Position numbers and translations under genes: made by a program. The notes beneath the pieces are model-generated. The model was given only the letters and a program-made list of their open reading frames with translations. It searched no databases and was not told where the DNA came from. A DNA stretch of 64,000 nt from NCBI RefSeq assembly GCF_009833125.1, contig NZ_QRCC01000017.1, positions 1 through 64,000 on the forward strand, given 5' to 3'. Shown here one piece after another: positions 1 through 8,121 of the stretch. How positions within the stretch are numbered: position 1 is the first letter of the stretch; every line of letters begins with the position of its first letter. This DNA comes from Nitrosomonas sp. HPC101. Lineage in GTDB: Bacteria; Pseudomonadota; Gammaproteobacteria; Burkholderiales; Nitrosomonadaceae.

Positions 1-2
1 AC

Positions 3-299
3 ACTGCTGACAGCAATAACACCAGCGACAGCAGCAACAACAGCACCAACACTGCCGACAGCAATAACGCCAGCGACAGCAGCAACAACAGCACCAACAC
101 TGCTGACAGCAATAACACCAGTGACAGCAGCAACAACAGTACCAACACTGCTGACAGTAATAACGACAACAGTAACAACAGCACTAATACCGCTGACAGC
201 AACAACGACAACAGCGACAACAGCGACAGAAGCACCTTTGCTGACAACAGCGACAACAGCGACAACAGCGACAACAGCGACAACAGCTTGGCTGACTCC
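3..299 (+). repeat. In-frame tandem repeats in the surface-protein gene
   Basis: Three 48-bp units (3-50, 51-98, 99-146) encode nearly the same 16 residues and differ by only a few bases. A shortened, diverged unit runs from 147 to 188. From 189 the unit breaks down into 9-bp GAC-AAC-AGC triplets (Asp-Asn-Ser), the cleanest run being about 241-288. Unit lengths are multiples of three, so gain or loss of units keeps the frame. More units probably lie left of the window. Confidence 0.9.
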
Positions 300-653
300 A
301 GTGGGCAAGGCAGCGCTGCAGCCAATAACAATGGTACAGCCTCTGTTGACAATACCAATAACAGCGATAACAGCCAAACTGCCGCAGATAATGGTGGTGC
401 AGCATCTAATGGTGGTGATGCAACAGCTACCTATTCTGTCAACAATTCAGCACTGGAAGGTTCTGTAACCGGCAATGCAGCTGATGGTGGTGCTGCTGAA
501 GCCGTTGCCCTGGCAGGTGGTACTGTCAATAACAATGTTACTGATTCGTTCAATGGCGCAGCTGGTCTGAACCAGGTTGCCCAGAATCTGGGAACCAGCT
601 CGCTGATTCAACAGCAAGTAAGCTTCCAGGGCAATGTGAATGTTAATCAATAA
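3..653 (+). CDS. Ser/Asn/Asp-rich repeat protein, FapC-like amyloid or adhesin candidate (5' end missing)
   Basis: The frame is open from base 3, so the start lies off the left edge; 216 residues are visible. The first half is low-complexity Thr/Ala/Asp/Ser/Asn repeat: three near-identical 16-residue units, a degenerate unit, then Asp-Asn-Ser triplets. After residue ~100 it becomes Gly/Asn/Ala-rich, and it ends with a 35-residue segment (546-650) of pattern SF-x-G-x2-G-x3-V-x-Q-N-x-G-x3-LIQ. No cysteine is present in the visible part. Composition and motif resemble secreted fibre subunits such as FapB/FapC. The downstream C39 protease and coiled-coil barrel support that reading. A strong terminator follows the stop, so this gene can be transcribed far more than its neighbours. 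A repeat adhesin is the alternative. The function is inferred, not shown. Confidence 0.7.
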   Translation, partial: TADSNNTSDSSNNSTNTADSNNASDSSNNSTNTADSNNTSDSSNNSTNTADSNNDNSNNSTNTADSNNDNSDNSDRSTFADNSDNSDNSDNSDNSLADSSGQGSAAANNNGTASVDNTNNSDNSQTAADNGGAASNGGDATATYSVNNSALEGSVTGNAADGGAAEAVALAGGTVNNNVTDSFNGAAGLNQVAQNLGTSSLIQQQVSFQGNVNVNQ

Positions 654-687
654 TAATTTTATTTGCTCGACGTAATATAGTGTTTTC

Positions 688-725
688 AACTGGCAGGCAG
701 TAGCAATATTGCTTGCCAGTTTTTT
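688..725 (+). terminator. Rho-independent terminator after the repeat-protein gene
   Basis: A 12-bp stem (688-699 with 710-721, one G-T wobble) encloses a 10-base loop and is followed directly by a T tract (to 725). It begins 35 bases after the stop codon of the repeat protein and lies before the next gene, so it separates that gene from the four accessory genes. Confidence 0.85.
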
Positions 726-757
726 ACTGCAGCAGGATAAGTGAGCGTAAGTGACGA

Positions 758-1138
758 ATGGGGGTGAGTATGATAGAAACCAGCATTAAAAAAGGTCTTG
801 TTGTACTGGCAATATGGGCGCTAGGCAGTTTGACTTGCACGGCATCTGGAGTGGAACTGGTGCCGGAAGGCAGATATCTTCCTCAGGCTGAGATCGCTTC
901 TGTTGAGGAGTTGGATAGTGCCACAGGCCGGGAAGGAATAGATGTGACTACCCTGAACAACATGAATGTTCGCGCACTTCTTAGCGGTAATACGGCAACA
1001 AACAATACCAGTGGCGTGAATATGATTGACAACGGTTCTTTTGCTGGATCAGGAGGGATGTTTTCGGTTATTCAAAATTCAGGTAACAATGTTCTCATCC
1101 AGGATTCGACAATTATTAATGTAACGGTATTACCCTAA
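758..1138 (+). CDS. Small secreted protein sharing the C-terminal motif of the repeat protein
   Basis: 126 residues. A short basic N terminus and a hydrophobic stretch (about residues 12-29) look like a signal peptide cleaved near TASG. The mature part carries ELDSATGREG, similar to the ELSMLRGG of the protein at 1994-2494. Its last 33 residues (1037-1135) align without gaps to the end of the repeat protein, with 11 identities in the first 22 positions (SF-x-G-x2-G-x3-V-x-Q-N-x-G-x3-LIQ). It is Asn/Ser/Gly/Thr-rich. A minor fibre subunit or nucleator, like FapB relative to FapC, is a reasonable guess only. The start is uncertain: ATG at 758 or ATG at 770, neither with an ideal ribosome binding site. 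Confidence 0.7.
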   Translation: MGVSMIETSIKKGLVVLAIWALGSLTCTASGVELVPEGRYLPQAEIASVEELDSATGREGIDVTTLNNMNVRALLSGNTATNNTSGVNMIDNGSFAGSGGMFSVIQNSGNNVLIQDSTIINVTVLP

Positions 1139-1275
1139 TATATTTGGACTGAATGTTTTGATAGAACAACCGATAGCATAGCGTCACACAATTTTTTGTC
1201 AGTTTCTCGAGATTTGTTACGTGATCTGCATGAAGTGGTAAGTAATTTTAAGTTACCCCCAGGACAAAATCGATT

Positions 1276-1968
1276 ATGAAACTGCTGCTGGCCACATTAA
1301 CTTTATTGGGGATATTAATCGTTCCTTGCAGTGAAGTATCCGCGCTGGACATGATCGATATGGCAGGCGGGGCTAATTTCAATATCCGAATAAAAAGCTT
1401 TGCAGAACGACGTTTCAATACTGTTTACCGGCAACAGTATGATTTCAGCTGCGGCTCTGCTGCTCTGGCGAGCCTGCTTACTTTTCATTTTGACGATACT
1501 GTTGATGAGCAATCTGTATTTGTCGATATGTTTCAGCATGGAAATCAGGAAAAGATCAGACGGGAAGGCTTTTCTATGCTGGATATGAAGCGATATCTTG
1601 AGCGCAGGGGATATCGTTCGGATGGCTTCAAGATTGATCTGAATAAATTGCATGCTACTGGTAATCCTGCCATTACTATCATTAATCATAATGGCTATAT
1701 GCATTTTGTCATTATCAAGGGTGTGGATGAAGATAGAGTTCTAGTGGGAGATCCGGCTCAGGGCGTTAAATCTATGAATCGTTCCGAATTTGAGGAAATG
1801 TGGGGGAATCGTATCTTATTTCTGATTCATGCCAATCGTGATCCTGAAGTAAGCTACCAGAAAATACACGAAGAATGGGCAGGTAGAGTGGCTCCATTAG
1901 GTGAAGCAGTAGATCGAACAAGTTTGGGCGTTTTTAATGTGCTGCATCCAGGCCCTTGGGATTTTTAA
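1276..1968 (+). CDS. Periplasmic C39-family cysteine protease, FapD-like
   Basis: 230 residues with an N-terminal signal peptide (about residues 1-24). The C39 papain-like triad is visible: Cys in YDFSCGSAAL (about residue 59), His in GYMHFVIIKG (about 144) and Asp in LVGDPAQG (about 159). The Gln before the cysteine, in RQQYDF, suits the oxyanion position. There is no ABC transporter domain, so this is the stand-alone type found with fap operons, where FapD processes or licenses secreted subunits. It lies between small secreted proteins and a FapF-like barrel. Proteolysis in the periplasm is well supported by motif; its substrate is inferred from context. AGGA at about 1261-1264 is a modest ribosome site. 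Confidence 0.85.
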   Translation: MKLLLATLTLLGILIVPCSEVSALDMIDMAGGANFNIRIKSFAERRFNTVYRQQYDFSCGSAALASLLTFHFDDTVDEQSVFVDMFQHGNQEKIRREGFSMLDMKRYLERRGYRSDGFKIDLNKLHATGNPAITIINHNGYMHFVIIKGVDEDRVLVGDPAQGVKSMNRSEFEEMWGNRILFLIHANRDPEVSYQKIHEEWAGRVAPLGEAVDRTSLGVFNVLHPGPWDF

Positions 1969-1993
1969 TGGTTCGTATGAATACAGGAAAAAA

Positions 1994-2494
1994 ATGGAAA
2001 CCGGGAAATCTCGTCTGAGAGTTAAAAGTATTCAACACTACCTTGCACTGTCGATGTTGCTGTGTTTTGTGCCCCAGGTACAGGCTGAGGATATAAATAC
2101 TGGATTATCCATTCAAAATGCCTTCCATCAGGAATGGGAGCGGGCGACAGATAAAGAGCTTTCAATGTTGAGAGGGGGATTTGTTCTTCCGAATGGTATC
2201 CATATTGACATGAGTCTGGAAAAACTTGTCCGCCTGAATGATGTATTGGTGCATTCGTCCTCTCTTCAGCTTCCGGGCGAAGGCGTAGTTTTACAAGCGG
2301 GTATGCAAAACATGGTGTCTGGTTCTATCACTGTACCGGAACTCAGTACTTTTATTCAAAATACAGTGGATAGTCAGCATATCGAAGCATTGACAACCAT
2401 TAATTTAGAAGTCAGCAATCTGAAAGGAATTACGGAGAGTAGTGGTAGTCAGCGAGTTTTTACCGAGTTTTTAGCGCCGGCATTGCTACGGTAG
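1994..2494 (+). CDS. Small secreted protein at the FapE position
   Basis: 166 residues from ATG 1994, preceded by an AGGA-rich ribosome site. An in-frame start at 1937 lies inside the protease gene and is less likely. Basic residues, then a hydrophobic stretch ending PQVQAEDIN, make a signal peptide of about 31 residues. The mature part contains ELSMLRGGFVLPNG, a short Glu-Leu...Gly-Gly pattern also seen in the 758-1138 product, then an Ile/Leu/Val-rich region with many Asn and Ser. I do not recognise a domain of known function. Position between the C39 protease and the barrel matches fapE in the Pseudomonas order, so a minor extracellular component or chaperone is possible. Confidence 0.65.
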   Translation: METGKSRLRVKSIQHYLALSMLLCFVPQVQAEDINTGLSIQNAFHQEWERATDKELSMLRGGFVLPNGIHIDMSLEKLVRLNDVLVHSSSLQLPGEGVVLQAGMQNMVSGSITVPELSTFIQNTVDSQHIEALTTINLEVSNLKGITESSGSQRVFTEFLAPALLR

Positions 2495-2534
2495 TTTAAT
2501 TTTTCCGTACGTTGCCAAATATGAATGAAAAAAC

Positions 2535-3911
2535 ATGGCTGATAAAAACAATCAGCGACTGCTCCGTGTCATGACGTATAAATTGTTCGCAGGCTGCCTC
2601 GTATTATTTCTCACTCTTTCCGCTCAAACGGGAAGAGCAGCAGAAGAAGACATACTTGATCAATACAAAGCTCTTTTTGCACAACAGCAGAAGGAATTTG
2701 AAAAGCAACGACAAATTATTATCGAGCAGGGTAAGGAAATTGAGAATCTAAAAACTCGTCTGGATTCTTTGACTTCCCCACAAACAGCTAACCGTAATCC
2801 TTCCGGAGGTACAGCTACTAAAAATGCTGGTTCTCCTCCATCTCAGCCTTCTCCGCCGAGGGCGGTAGTTGTTAAACCGGCTGACAAAAATACTGATGGT
2901 GTTCATGCGCGAGCAGAATCCAGTAATCTTCCATCAAAACCGGTGGGTCAGGCACCCCCCAAGCAGGATGAGAAACCAAGACCGCCCGAGATGCCGCGAT
3001 TGAGTGACACGGTAGGGGGGGTACTGACACGTAAAGGGAAAATTGTAATCGAGCCTACACTGGAGTATGCCTTTACAGACAGTAACCGGATTTTTCTGGA
3101 TGCATTTACATTTCTTCCGGCGATTGCCATTGGTTTGATAGATGTTCGTCAAGTGGATCAACACAGTCTTATGGCAAGTATCGGAGCTCGCTATGGGATA
3201 ACGGATCGTCTTGAGGTTGAAGCGAGAGTTCCTTATCGTGCGCGTTTTGATGAGCAACGTTCCAGGCCTGTCAGTATTGGCGCCGGGATCGATGAAACAT
3301 TCAACGCATCCGGAAATGGTTTGGGAGACATCGAATTTGCTGCGCGCTATCAGATAAATTCTGGAGCAGGAGGCTGGCCTATTCTGGTGGGAAATTTGCG
3401 GGCCACAGCTCCGACAGGCAAAGGCCCTTTTGATATTAAATACGCACAAGCTCAAGGTGTTCCGGGTGCTGTATTCCCTACCGAAGTACCTACAGGATCA
3501 GGTTTTTTCAGTCTTGAGCCGAGCGTTACTGCACTTTATGCAACTGATCCGGCCGTGTTTTTTGCAAATCTGGCCTACAACTACAATATGGGTACCAAGG
3601 AAAAGGCGGTTGATGGATCGGGTGATAAATTTAAGGTCGATCCAGGTTATGCGGTAGGGATGACTTTTGGTATGGGATTCGGGATTAACGAGCGTTCCTC
3701 ATTTAATATCGGGTATGGCCATCGCCATATTTTCAATACCAAAATAAATAATCGGACATTGAAAGGTAGTCAGCTTGATATCGGGCAATTATTGCTCGGT
3801 TATGCTTTTAAATATTCTCAGCGGACCACCTTGAACTTCTCCGTTGCCATAGGAACGACCAGTGATGCGCAGGATGTCAGACTCAGCTTTAGAATGCCCA
3901 TGGTATTTTAA
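2535..3911 (+). CDS. FapF-like outer-membrane barrel with coiled-coil N terminus
   Basis: 458 residues. A signal peptide ends near residue 35 (TGRAAEED). A Gln/Glu/Lys-rich heptad coiled coil covers about 38-80, a Pro/Ser/Ala linker 85-150, and the rest alternates short polar turns with amphipathic strands, including KGKIVIEPTLEYAF, IGLIDVRQVD and ARYGITDRLEVEARVPY. It ends in Phe, the usual signature for outer-membrane barrel insertion. This layout (periplasmic coiled coil, plug-like linker, C-terminal barrel) is that of FapF, the trimeric exporter of Fap amyloid subunits. It is the last gene of the locus. Export of the upstream proteins is inferred; a generic porin is the alternative but explains the coiled coil less well. 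Confidence 0.8.
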   Translation: MADKNNQRLLRVMTYKLFAGCLVLFLTLSAQTGRAAEEDILDQYKALFAQQQKEFEKQRQIIIEQGKEIENLKTRLDSLTSPQTANRNPSGGTATKNAGSPPSQPSPPRAVVVKPADKNTDGVHARAESSNLPSKPVGQAPPKQDEKPRPPEMPRLSDTVGGVLTRKGKIVIEPTLEYAFTDSNRIFLDAFTFLPAIAIGLIDVRQVDQHSLMASIGARYGITDRLEVEARVPYRARFDEQRSRPVSIGAGIDETFNASGNGLGDIEFAARYQINSGAGGWPILVGNLRATAPTGKGPFDIKYAQAQGVPGAVFPTEVPTGSGFFSLEPSVTALYATDPAVFFANLAYNYNMGTKEKAVDGSGDKFKVDPGYAVGMTFGMGFGINERSSFNIGYGHRHIFNTKINNRTLKGSQLDIGQLLLGYAFKYSQRTTLNFSVAIGTTSDAQDVRLSFRMPMVF

Positions 3912-3984
3912 TCTGTCTTTCCTCCGTTTTTTCCTGGCCCTGTACAGTGAGCTACCTGAAATCTGGTTGCAGAAGTTCAGAGGC

Positions 3985-4509
3985 TTACTCGCAACCTTCT
4001 TTACACCAGATTTTTCTGATTCGTTCTCCCATACTGGCACTCATGCCGGCAGCGCGCCCTTCTTTGAAAGCGATCTCCGGAGATACACCCTCGTTCAGCC
4101 GGTAGGCAGTCCACATGGCACCTGCCCGGTTACCAGTGGCGCAATGGATCAGTATAGGAGGGGATGCTTGCTCCAGTGCCCGTTTGAAGGCCGTCAGTTG
4201 TGATTCATTTACACCGTCATTGGTAACGGGGATATTGATATAGGTCATCCCGGCGGCCTCGACAGCTTTTTTTTCACTTGGCGTACCTTCTGATTCAACA
4301 CGTAAATCAATTACGGTGTTGAAGCTGTGTTTGGCCAGCTCCCGAATACTATCCTGGGCAAGTGCTCCGGAAGTGGCAATGTTGGGAGTGGCGCGATAGT
4401 AGCGCATCAGATCAGTAACCTGAGTAGCGTACGGTACCTGTTCCTTGGCAAATGCCCCGCTTGTCAGCAATAAGATGAGAAAGGTGATAACTGTCTTTAC
4501 AAAAAGCAT
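3985..4509 (-). CDS. Periplasmic DUF442-type (BLH) phosphatase
   Basis: 174 residues, minus strand, convergent with the barrel gene. The first ~21 residues form a signal peptide ending SGAFAKEQ. A compact dual-specificity-phosphatase-like fold follows, with FNTVIDLRVESEG and the P-loop HCATGNRAGA (about residue 124). Here Cys and Arg are separated by four residues, as in DUF442 proteins, not the five of classical tyrosine phosphatases. The conserved Asp of the WPD-type loop could be in NDGVNE. Substrate unknown. Neighbours do not suggest one. Confidence 0.8.
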   Translation of the reverse strand: MLFVKTVITFLILLLTSGAFAKEQVPYATQVTDLMRYYRATPNIATSGALAQDSIRELAKHSFNTVIDLRVESEGTPSEKKAVEAAGMTYINIPVTNDGVNESQLTAFKRALEQASPPILIHCATGNRAGAMWTAYRLNEGVSPEIAFKEGRAAGMSASMGERIRKIWCKEGCE

Positions 4510-4749
4510 TTCTATCTCCGACTATAATAGTAATGTGTGAAAATCGTAGCATGAATAATGGGGCAGGTAAAAGCGCAGATACAAGTTGCGCAAATGACAA
4601 TGATTTCAAAGTCAAATTCGACATTTCATTTTTTTGAGTTGTAAACGAAAGGAAGCGTTAATGCTGTGAATCAGGGAATTTTTTACAAAATGTTAGCGAT
4701 AGTAGCGCGGATAATTTTGCAGCATTTGTATTAAAGGAATAATAAACGG

Positions 4750-5841
4750 GTGTTTACTGCTTCAGATTATGTGTATATGTCGCACGCTTTACAGCTGGCA
4801 GAAAAAGGGCTGTTTACCACGAGCCCGAATCCGCGTGTGGGGTGTGTGATTGTAAATGATGGCAAGGTAGTCGGAACAGGGTGGCATGAGCGGGCAGGGG
4901 AAGCACATGCGGAAGTCAATGCGTTACGGGAAGCAGGAGGCCTGGCAAGGGGTGCCACAGTTTACGTAACACTTGAGCCTTGCAGCCATTATGGCCATAC
5001 ACCACCCTGTATTGAAGCCTTGATTCGTGCAGGAATATGTAAAGTGATTATGGCAATGGGTGATCCCGATCCCCGTGTAAATGGACAAGGTAAGGAGAAA
5101 CTGCAGAAAGCGGGTGTTGAGGTGCAAACAGGCTTGCTGGAGAATGAAGCGCAACAATTGAATATCGGTTTTGTGACCCGAATGCGGTATGGTCGTCCAT
5201 GGGTACGGACTAAAATAGCGACCAGTCTTGATGGTAGGACTGCGTTGAAAAATGGTAAAAGTCAGTGGATTACGGGTGAATCAGCTCGACAAGATGGCCA
5301 CAGGTGGCGTGCGCGTTCATGTGCGGTATTAACGGGAATCAACTCAGTAAAGATGGATGACCCGCTGTTGACGGTGCGTCATATCGAGACATCCAGGCAG
5401 CCTATACGGGTGGTTGTGGATTCGGATCTGGAGATCCCTCTGCAGGCAAAATTACTAAAGAATGCAAATGCAACCTGGATTTTTACGGCACAGACCGACA
5501 GAAAAAAAATACATCGTCTGGAAGACACAGGTGCTCATATCGTTGTTTTGCCTGATCAGGCTGGAAAAGTCGATCTTATGGCAATGCTGGCGAAGCTGGC
5601 CGGATTGGGTATCAATGAACTACTGGTTGAAGCTGGCTCTGTATTGAGTGGAGCGTTAGTAACAGCGGGATTGACAGATGAAATTATTTTTTATTTTGCT
5701 CCTAGTCTGTTGGGTAATTCGGCACAGCCAATGCTGGTATTACCCGAGATTGCCGATTTATCAGAGAAATGTAACCTGCAAGTAATCGATGTCCGGAAAA
5801 TTGGAATGGATATACGCCTGATTGCACGATTCATAAAATGA
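4750..5841 (+). CDS. ribD: Bifunctional riboflavin deaminase/reductase RibD
   Basis: 363 residues, the usual length. The N-terminal deaminase domain (about 1-145) has the zinc ligands HAEVNAL and EPCSHYGHTPPC. The C-terminal reductase domain (about 150-363) has RTKIATSLDGRTA, the GESARQDGHRWRA motif and LLVEAGSVLSGAL. It converts the GTP cyclohydrolase II product to the ribityl pyrimidinedione in riboflavin synthesis. The start is GTG with AAAGGA 11 bases upstream (4733-4738). It stands alone here: no other rib gene and no recognisable FMN riboswitch in the 240 bases upstream. Confidence 0.95.
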   Translation: MFTASDYVYMSHALQLAEKGLFTTSPNPRVGCVIVNDGKVVGTGWHERAGEAHAEVNALREAGGLARGATVYVTLEPCSHYGHTPPCIEALIRAGICKVIMAMGDPDPRVNGQGKEKLQKAGVEVQTGLLENEAQQLNIGFVTRMRYGRPWVRTKIATSLDGRTALKNGKSQWITGESARQDGHRWRARSCAVLTGINSVKMDDPLLTVRHIETSRQPIRVVVDSDLEIPLQAKLLKNANATWIFTAQTDRKKIHRLEDTGAHIVVLPDQAGKVDLMAMLAKLAGLGINELLVEAGSVLSGALVTAGLTDEIIFYFAPSLLGNSAQPMLVLPEIADLSEKCNLQVIDVRKIGMDIRLIARFIK

Positions 5842-5951
5842 AAAGATGCAAAAATCATGTGGTAATCAAGAAAAAAGAAAGCTTGCCGTTGGATGCAGTA
5901 TTGCTATTGATAGCGCTACCATCCGAGTTTTATCTGGCTGAAAACTAAATT

Positions 5952-7160
5952 ATGCGTATTCTGCACATTCTGGATCACTCCATCCCGTTACACAGTGGCT
6001 ATACATTCCGCACCCTGGCAATTTTGAAAGAACAGCGCGCCCTTGGCTGGGAGACATTTCATGTGACGAGTGCCAAGCATACTGGCTCGGTCTTGCTGGA
6101 AGAAAACGTAGATAACTGGCATTTCTTCCGAACCCCTCGCCGCGCACATCCTGTCAACAGACTACCTGTTCTGAATCAGATCGCTGTTATGAGTGGCTTG
6201 ACTGATCGCCTCATCGAGATTGTGCAATCCATTAAGCCGGATATCCTGCACGCACATTCTCCGGCGCTCAATGCCATTCCTGCCTTGCGCACTGCTCGTA
6301 AATCGGGTATTCCGGTCGTTTATGAAGTGAGGGCATTCTGGGAAGATGCAGCCGTGGATCACGGCACCAGCCGGGAATGGGGTATGCGCTATCGCCTGAC
6401 ACGCGGCCTGGAAAATCACGCGTTGCGCCATGTGAATGCGGTCACCACGATTTGCGAGGGATTGCGCAATGATATGATCAGGCGGGGAATCGCGCCGGAA
6501 AAAATCACCACTATCCCCAATGCTGTTGATATTGAGCAGTTTGCATCAACTCGTCCTGCAGATGAGTTACTTGGAGAACAATTGGGGCTCAGGCATAAGC
6601 AGGTGATTGGTTTTATTGGCTCATTCTATGCCTATGAGGGCCTGGATATCCTGTTGCGAGCTTTGCCGCTTATGCTGCCCAATCACCCTGATCTGCGTGT
6701 GTTACTGGTTGGAGGCGGGCCGCAGGAGACACAATTACGACAACTTGCCAGCCGGCTTGGTATAGAAGACAGGGTTATCTTTACTGGCCGGGTGCCGCAT
6801 GATCAGGTTCAGTATTATTATGATCTGATTGATGTGCTGGTTTACCCCCGTCTTTCCATGCGTCTCACTGATCTCGTTACGCCTTTAAAGCCACTGGAAG
6901 CAATGGCGCAAGGCAGGGTGCTGGCTGCTTCGGATGTTGGTGGTCACCGGGAGCTGATTCGTGACGATCATAACGGCATCCTGTTCAAATCGGGTGATCC
7001 ATGTTCATTGGCAGAAAAAGTCGGAGCACTTCTGAATGCACCCCAACGGTGGGCTGAGTTACGCAGAGCCGGCCGGGAGTTTGTCGAAACAGAACGAAAC
7101 TGGCAGAAAAGTGTAGCGAAATACCAGCAAATTTATAACAGCATTCTTGCTAAATCTTGA
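5952..7160 (+). CDS. GT4 glycosyltransferase, PEP-CTERM/exosortase-associated type
   Basis: 402 residues with a GT-B fold. The N terminus, beginning MRILHILDHSIPLHSGYTFR, closely recalls the exosortase A-associated glycosyltransferase family (TIGR04063, from memory). The donor half has GFIGSFYAYEGLD (about residue 217), VGGGPQ and the acceptor/donor motif TPLKPLEAMAQG with its conserved Glu. It should transfer a nucleotide-activated sugar to a growing exopolysaccharide or lipid-linked oligosaccharide at the inner face of the membrane. No other polysaccharide gene is nearby, so the acceptor cannot be named. A 110-base gap separates it from ribD. Confidence 0.85.
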   Translation: MRILHILDHSIPLHSGYTFRTLAILKEQRALGWETFHVTSAKHTGSVLLEENVDNWHFFRTPRRAHPVNRLPVLNQIAVMSGLTDRLIEIVQSIKPDILHAHSPALNAIPALRTARKSGIPVVYEVRAFWEDAAVDHGTSREWGMRYRLTRGLENHALRHVNAVTTICEGLRNDMIRRGIAPEKITTIPNAVDIEQFASTRPADELLGEQLGLRHKQVIGFIGSFYAYEGLDILLRALPLMLPNHPDLRVLLVGGGPQETQLRQLASRLGIEDRVIFTGRVPHDQVQYYYDLIDVLVYPRLSMRLTDLVTPLKPLEAMAQGRVLAASDVGGHRELIRDDHNGILFKSGDPCSLAEKVGALLNAPQRWAELRRAGREFVETERNWQKSVAKYQQIYNSILAKS

Positions 7161-7233
7161 TAGGGTCTGGCAACTTACAGTACAGTAGCAAGCTGCAGCT
7201 TCTCGCGGGAGTATGGGAGTATATGTAGACTGA

Positions 7234-8121
7234 TTACGGTACCAGTGCGCGATACGCTTCCTGGTACTTCTCCACCGTTTGCATAAGGATTTCGGCGGGA
7301 ACAGCAGGAGCTGGTGGGGTTTTGTTCCAACCGATTTGTTCCAGCCAGTCACGAATAAACTGCTTATCGTAGCTGGGGGGTGTTTTGCCAGGCTGATAGC
7401 TTTCAGCAGGCCAGAAGCGCGAAGAATCAGGTGTCAGCGCTTCATCGATCAGGTAAAGCTGATCGTCATCATTCAGGCCGAATTCAAACTTGGTATCCGC
7501 AATAATGATATTCCGTGTTAGCGCGTAGTCAGCAGCTGCGCTGTAAAGTGCAATTGCATATTGACTGACAGCCGAGGCAAGTGCTGCCCCCAGCATTTGC
7601 TCACAGGCAGTATATGGAATGTTCTCATCATGTGATCCTGATCCGGCTTTGGTGGAGGGGGTAAAGATTGCGCCACCGGGAATTTTATCTGCCTCCTGCA
7701 ATCCCTCTGGCAGGGTAATGCCGCAAATAGCACCGCTGCGTTGATAATCCTTCCAGCCCGAGCCTGAAATATAGCCGCGTACAATTGCTTCAACCGGGAG
7801 TGGTTTCAGTTTTTTAACAACGAAGGCACGGTCTGCAACCTGATCTCGCTCTTCAGGCAGTACAACAGATTCAGGAGGGATATCGGTAAGGTGATTGGGG
7901 AGAATATGCGCCAGCTTTTCGAACCAGAAACGGGAGATTTTTGTCAGTATTTTTCCTTTTCCCGGAATCGGGGTTGGCAATATTACATCAAAAGCAGAAA
8001 CGCGATCCGTTTGCACAATGAGCAGGTTGTTTTCATCCACCACATAAATATCCCGTACTTTTCCCCGATGCAGCAGAGAGAGACTTGTTATGCTGGTTTC
8101 AAACAGTGTTGCGATTGTCAT
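7234..8121 (-). CDS. purC: SAICAR synthase PurC
   Basis: 295 residues, the longer PurC form. Motifs are LHRGKVRDIY (about 18-27), RVSAFDVILP, EAIVRGYISGSGWKDY, the GSHDENIPY loop and IADTKFEFG. It condenses CAIR with aspartate using ATP in purine synthesis. It is last of the purE-purK-purC run on the minus strand and overlaps the end of purK by 23 bases (8099-8121), so translation is probably coupled. No clear ribosome site of its own is visible, which fits coupling. Confidence 0.96.
   Translation of the reverse strand: MTIATLFETSITSLSLLHRGKVRDIYVVDENNLLIVQTDRVSAFDVILPTPIPGKGKILTKISRFWFEKLAHILPNHLTDIPPESVVLPEERDQVADRAFVVKKLKPLPVEAIVRGYISGSGWKDYQRSGAICGITLPEGLQEADKIPGGAIFTPSTKAGSGSHDENIPYTACEQMLGAALASAVSQYAIALYSAAADYALTRNIIIADTKFEFGLNDDDQLYLIDEALTPDSSRFWPAESYQPGKTPPSYDKQFIRDWLEQIGWNKTPPAPAVPAEILMQTVEKYQEAYRALVP

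Noticed and set aside
3-188. CRISPR-like repeat array
   Set aside because: Units are contiguous with no spacers, stay in frame and encode a low-complexity protein.
184-405. Cysteine-rich open frame on the minus strand
   Set aside because: It is the complement of the Ser/Asn repeat codons; its apparent repeats simply mirror the real protein.
4510-4749. FMN riboswitch upstream of ribD
   Set aside because: I looked for the conserved RFN segments and saw none.
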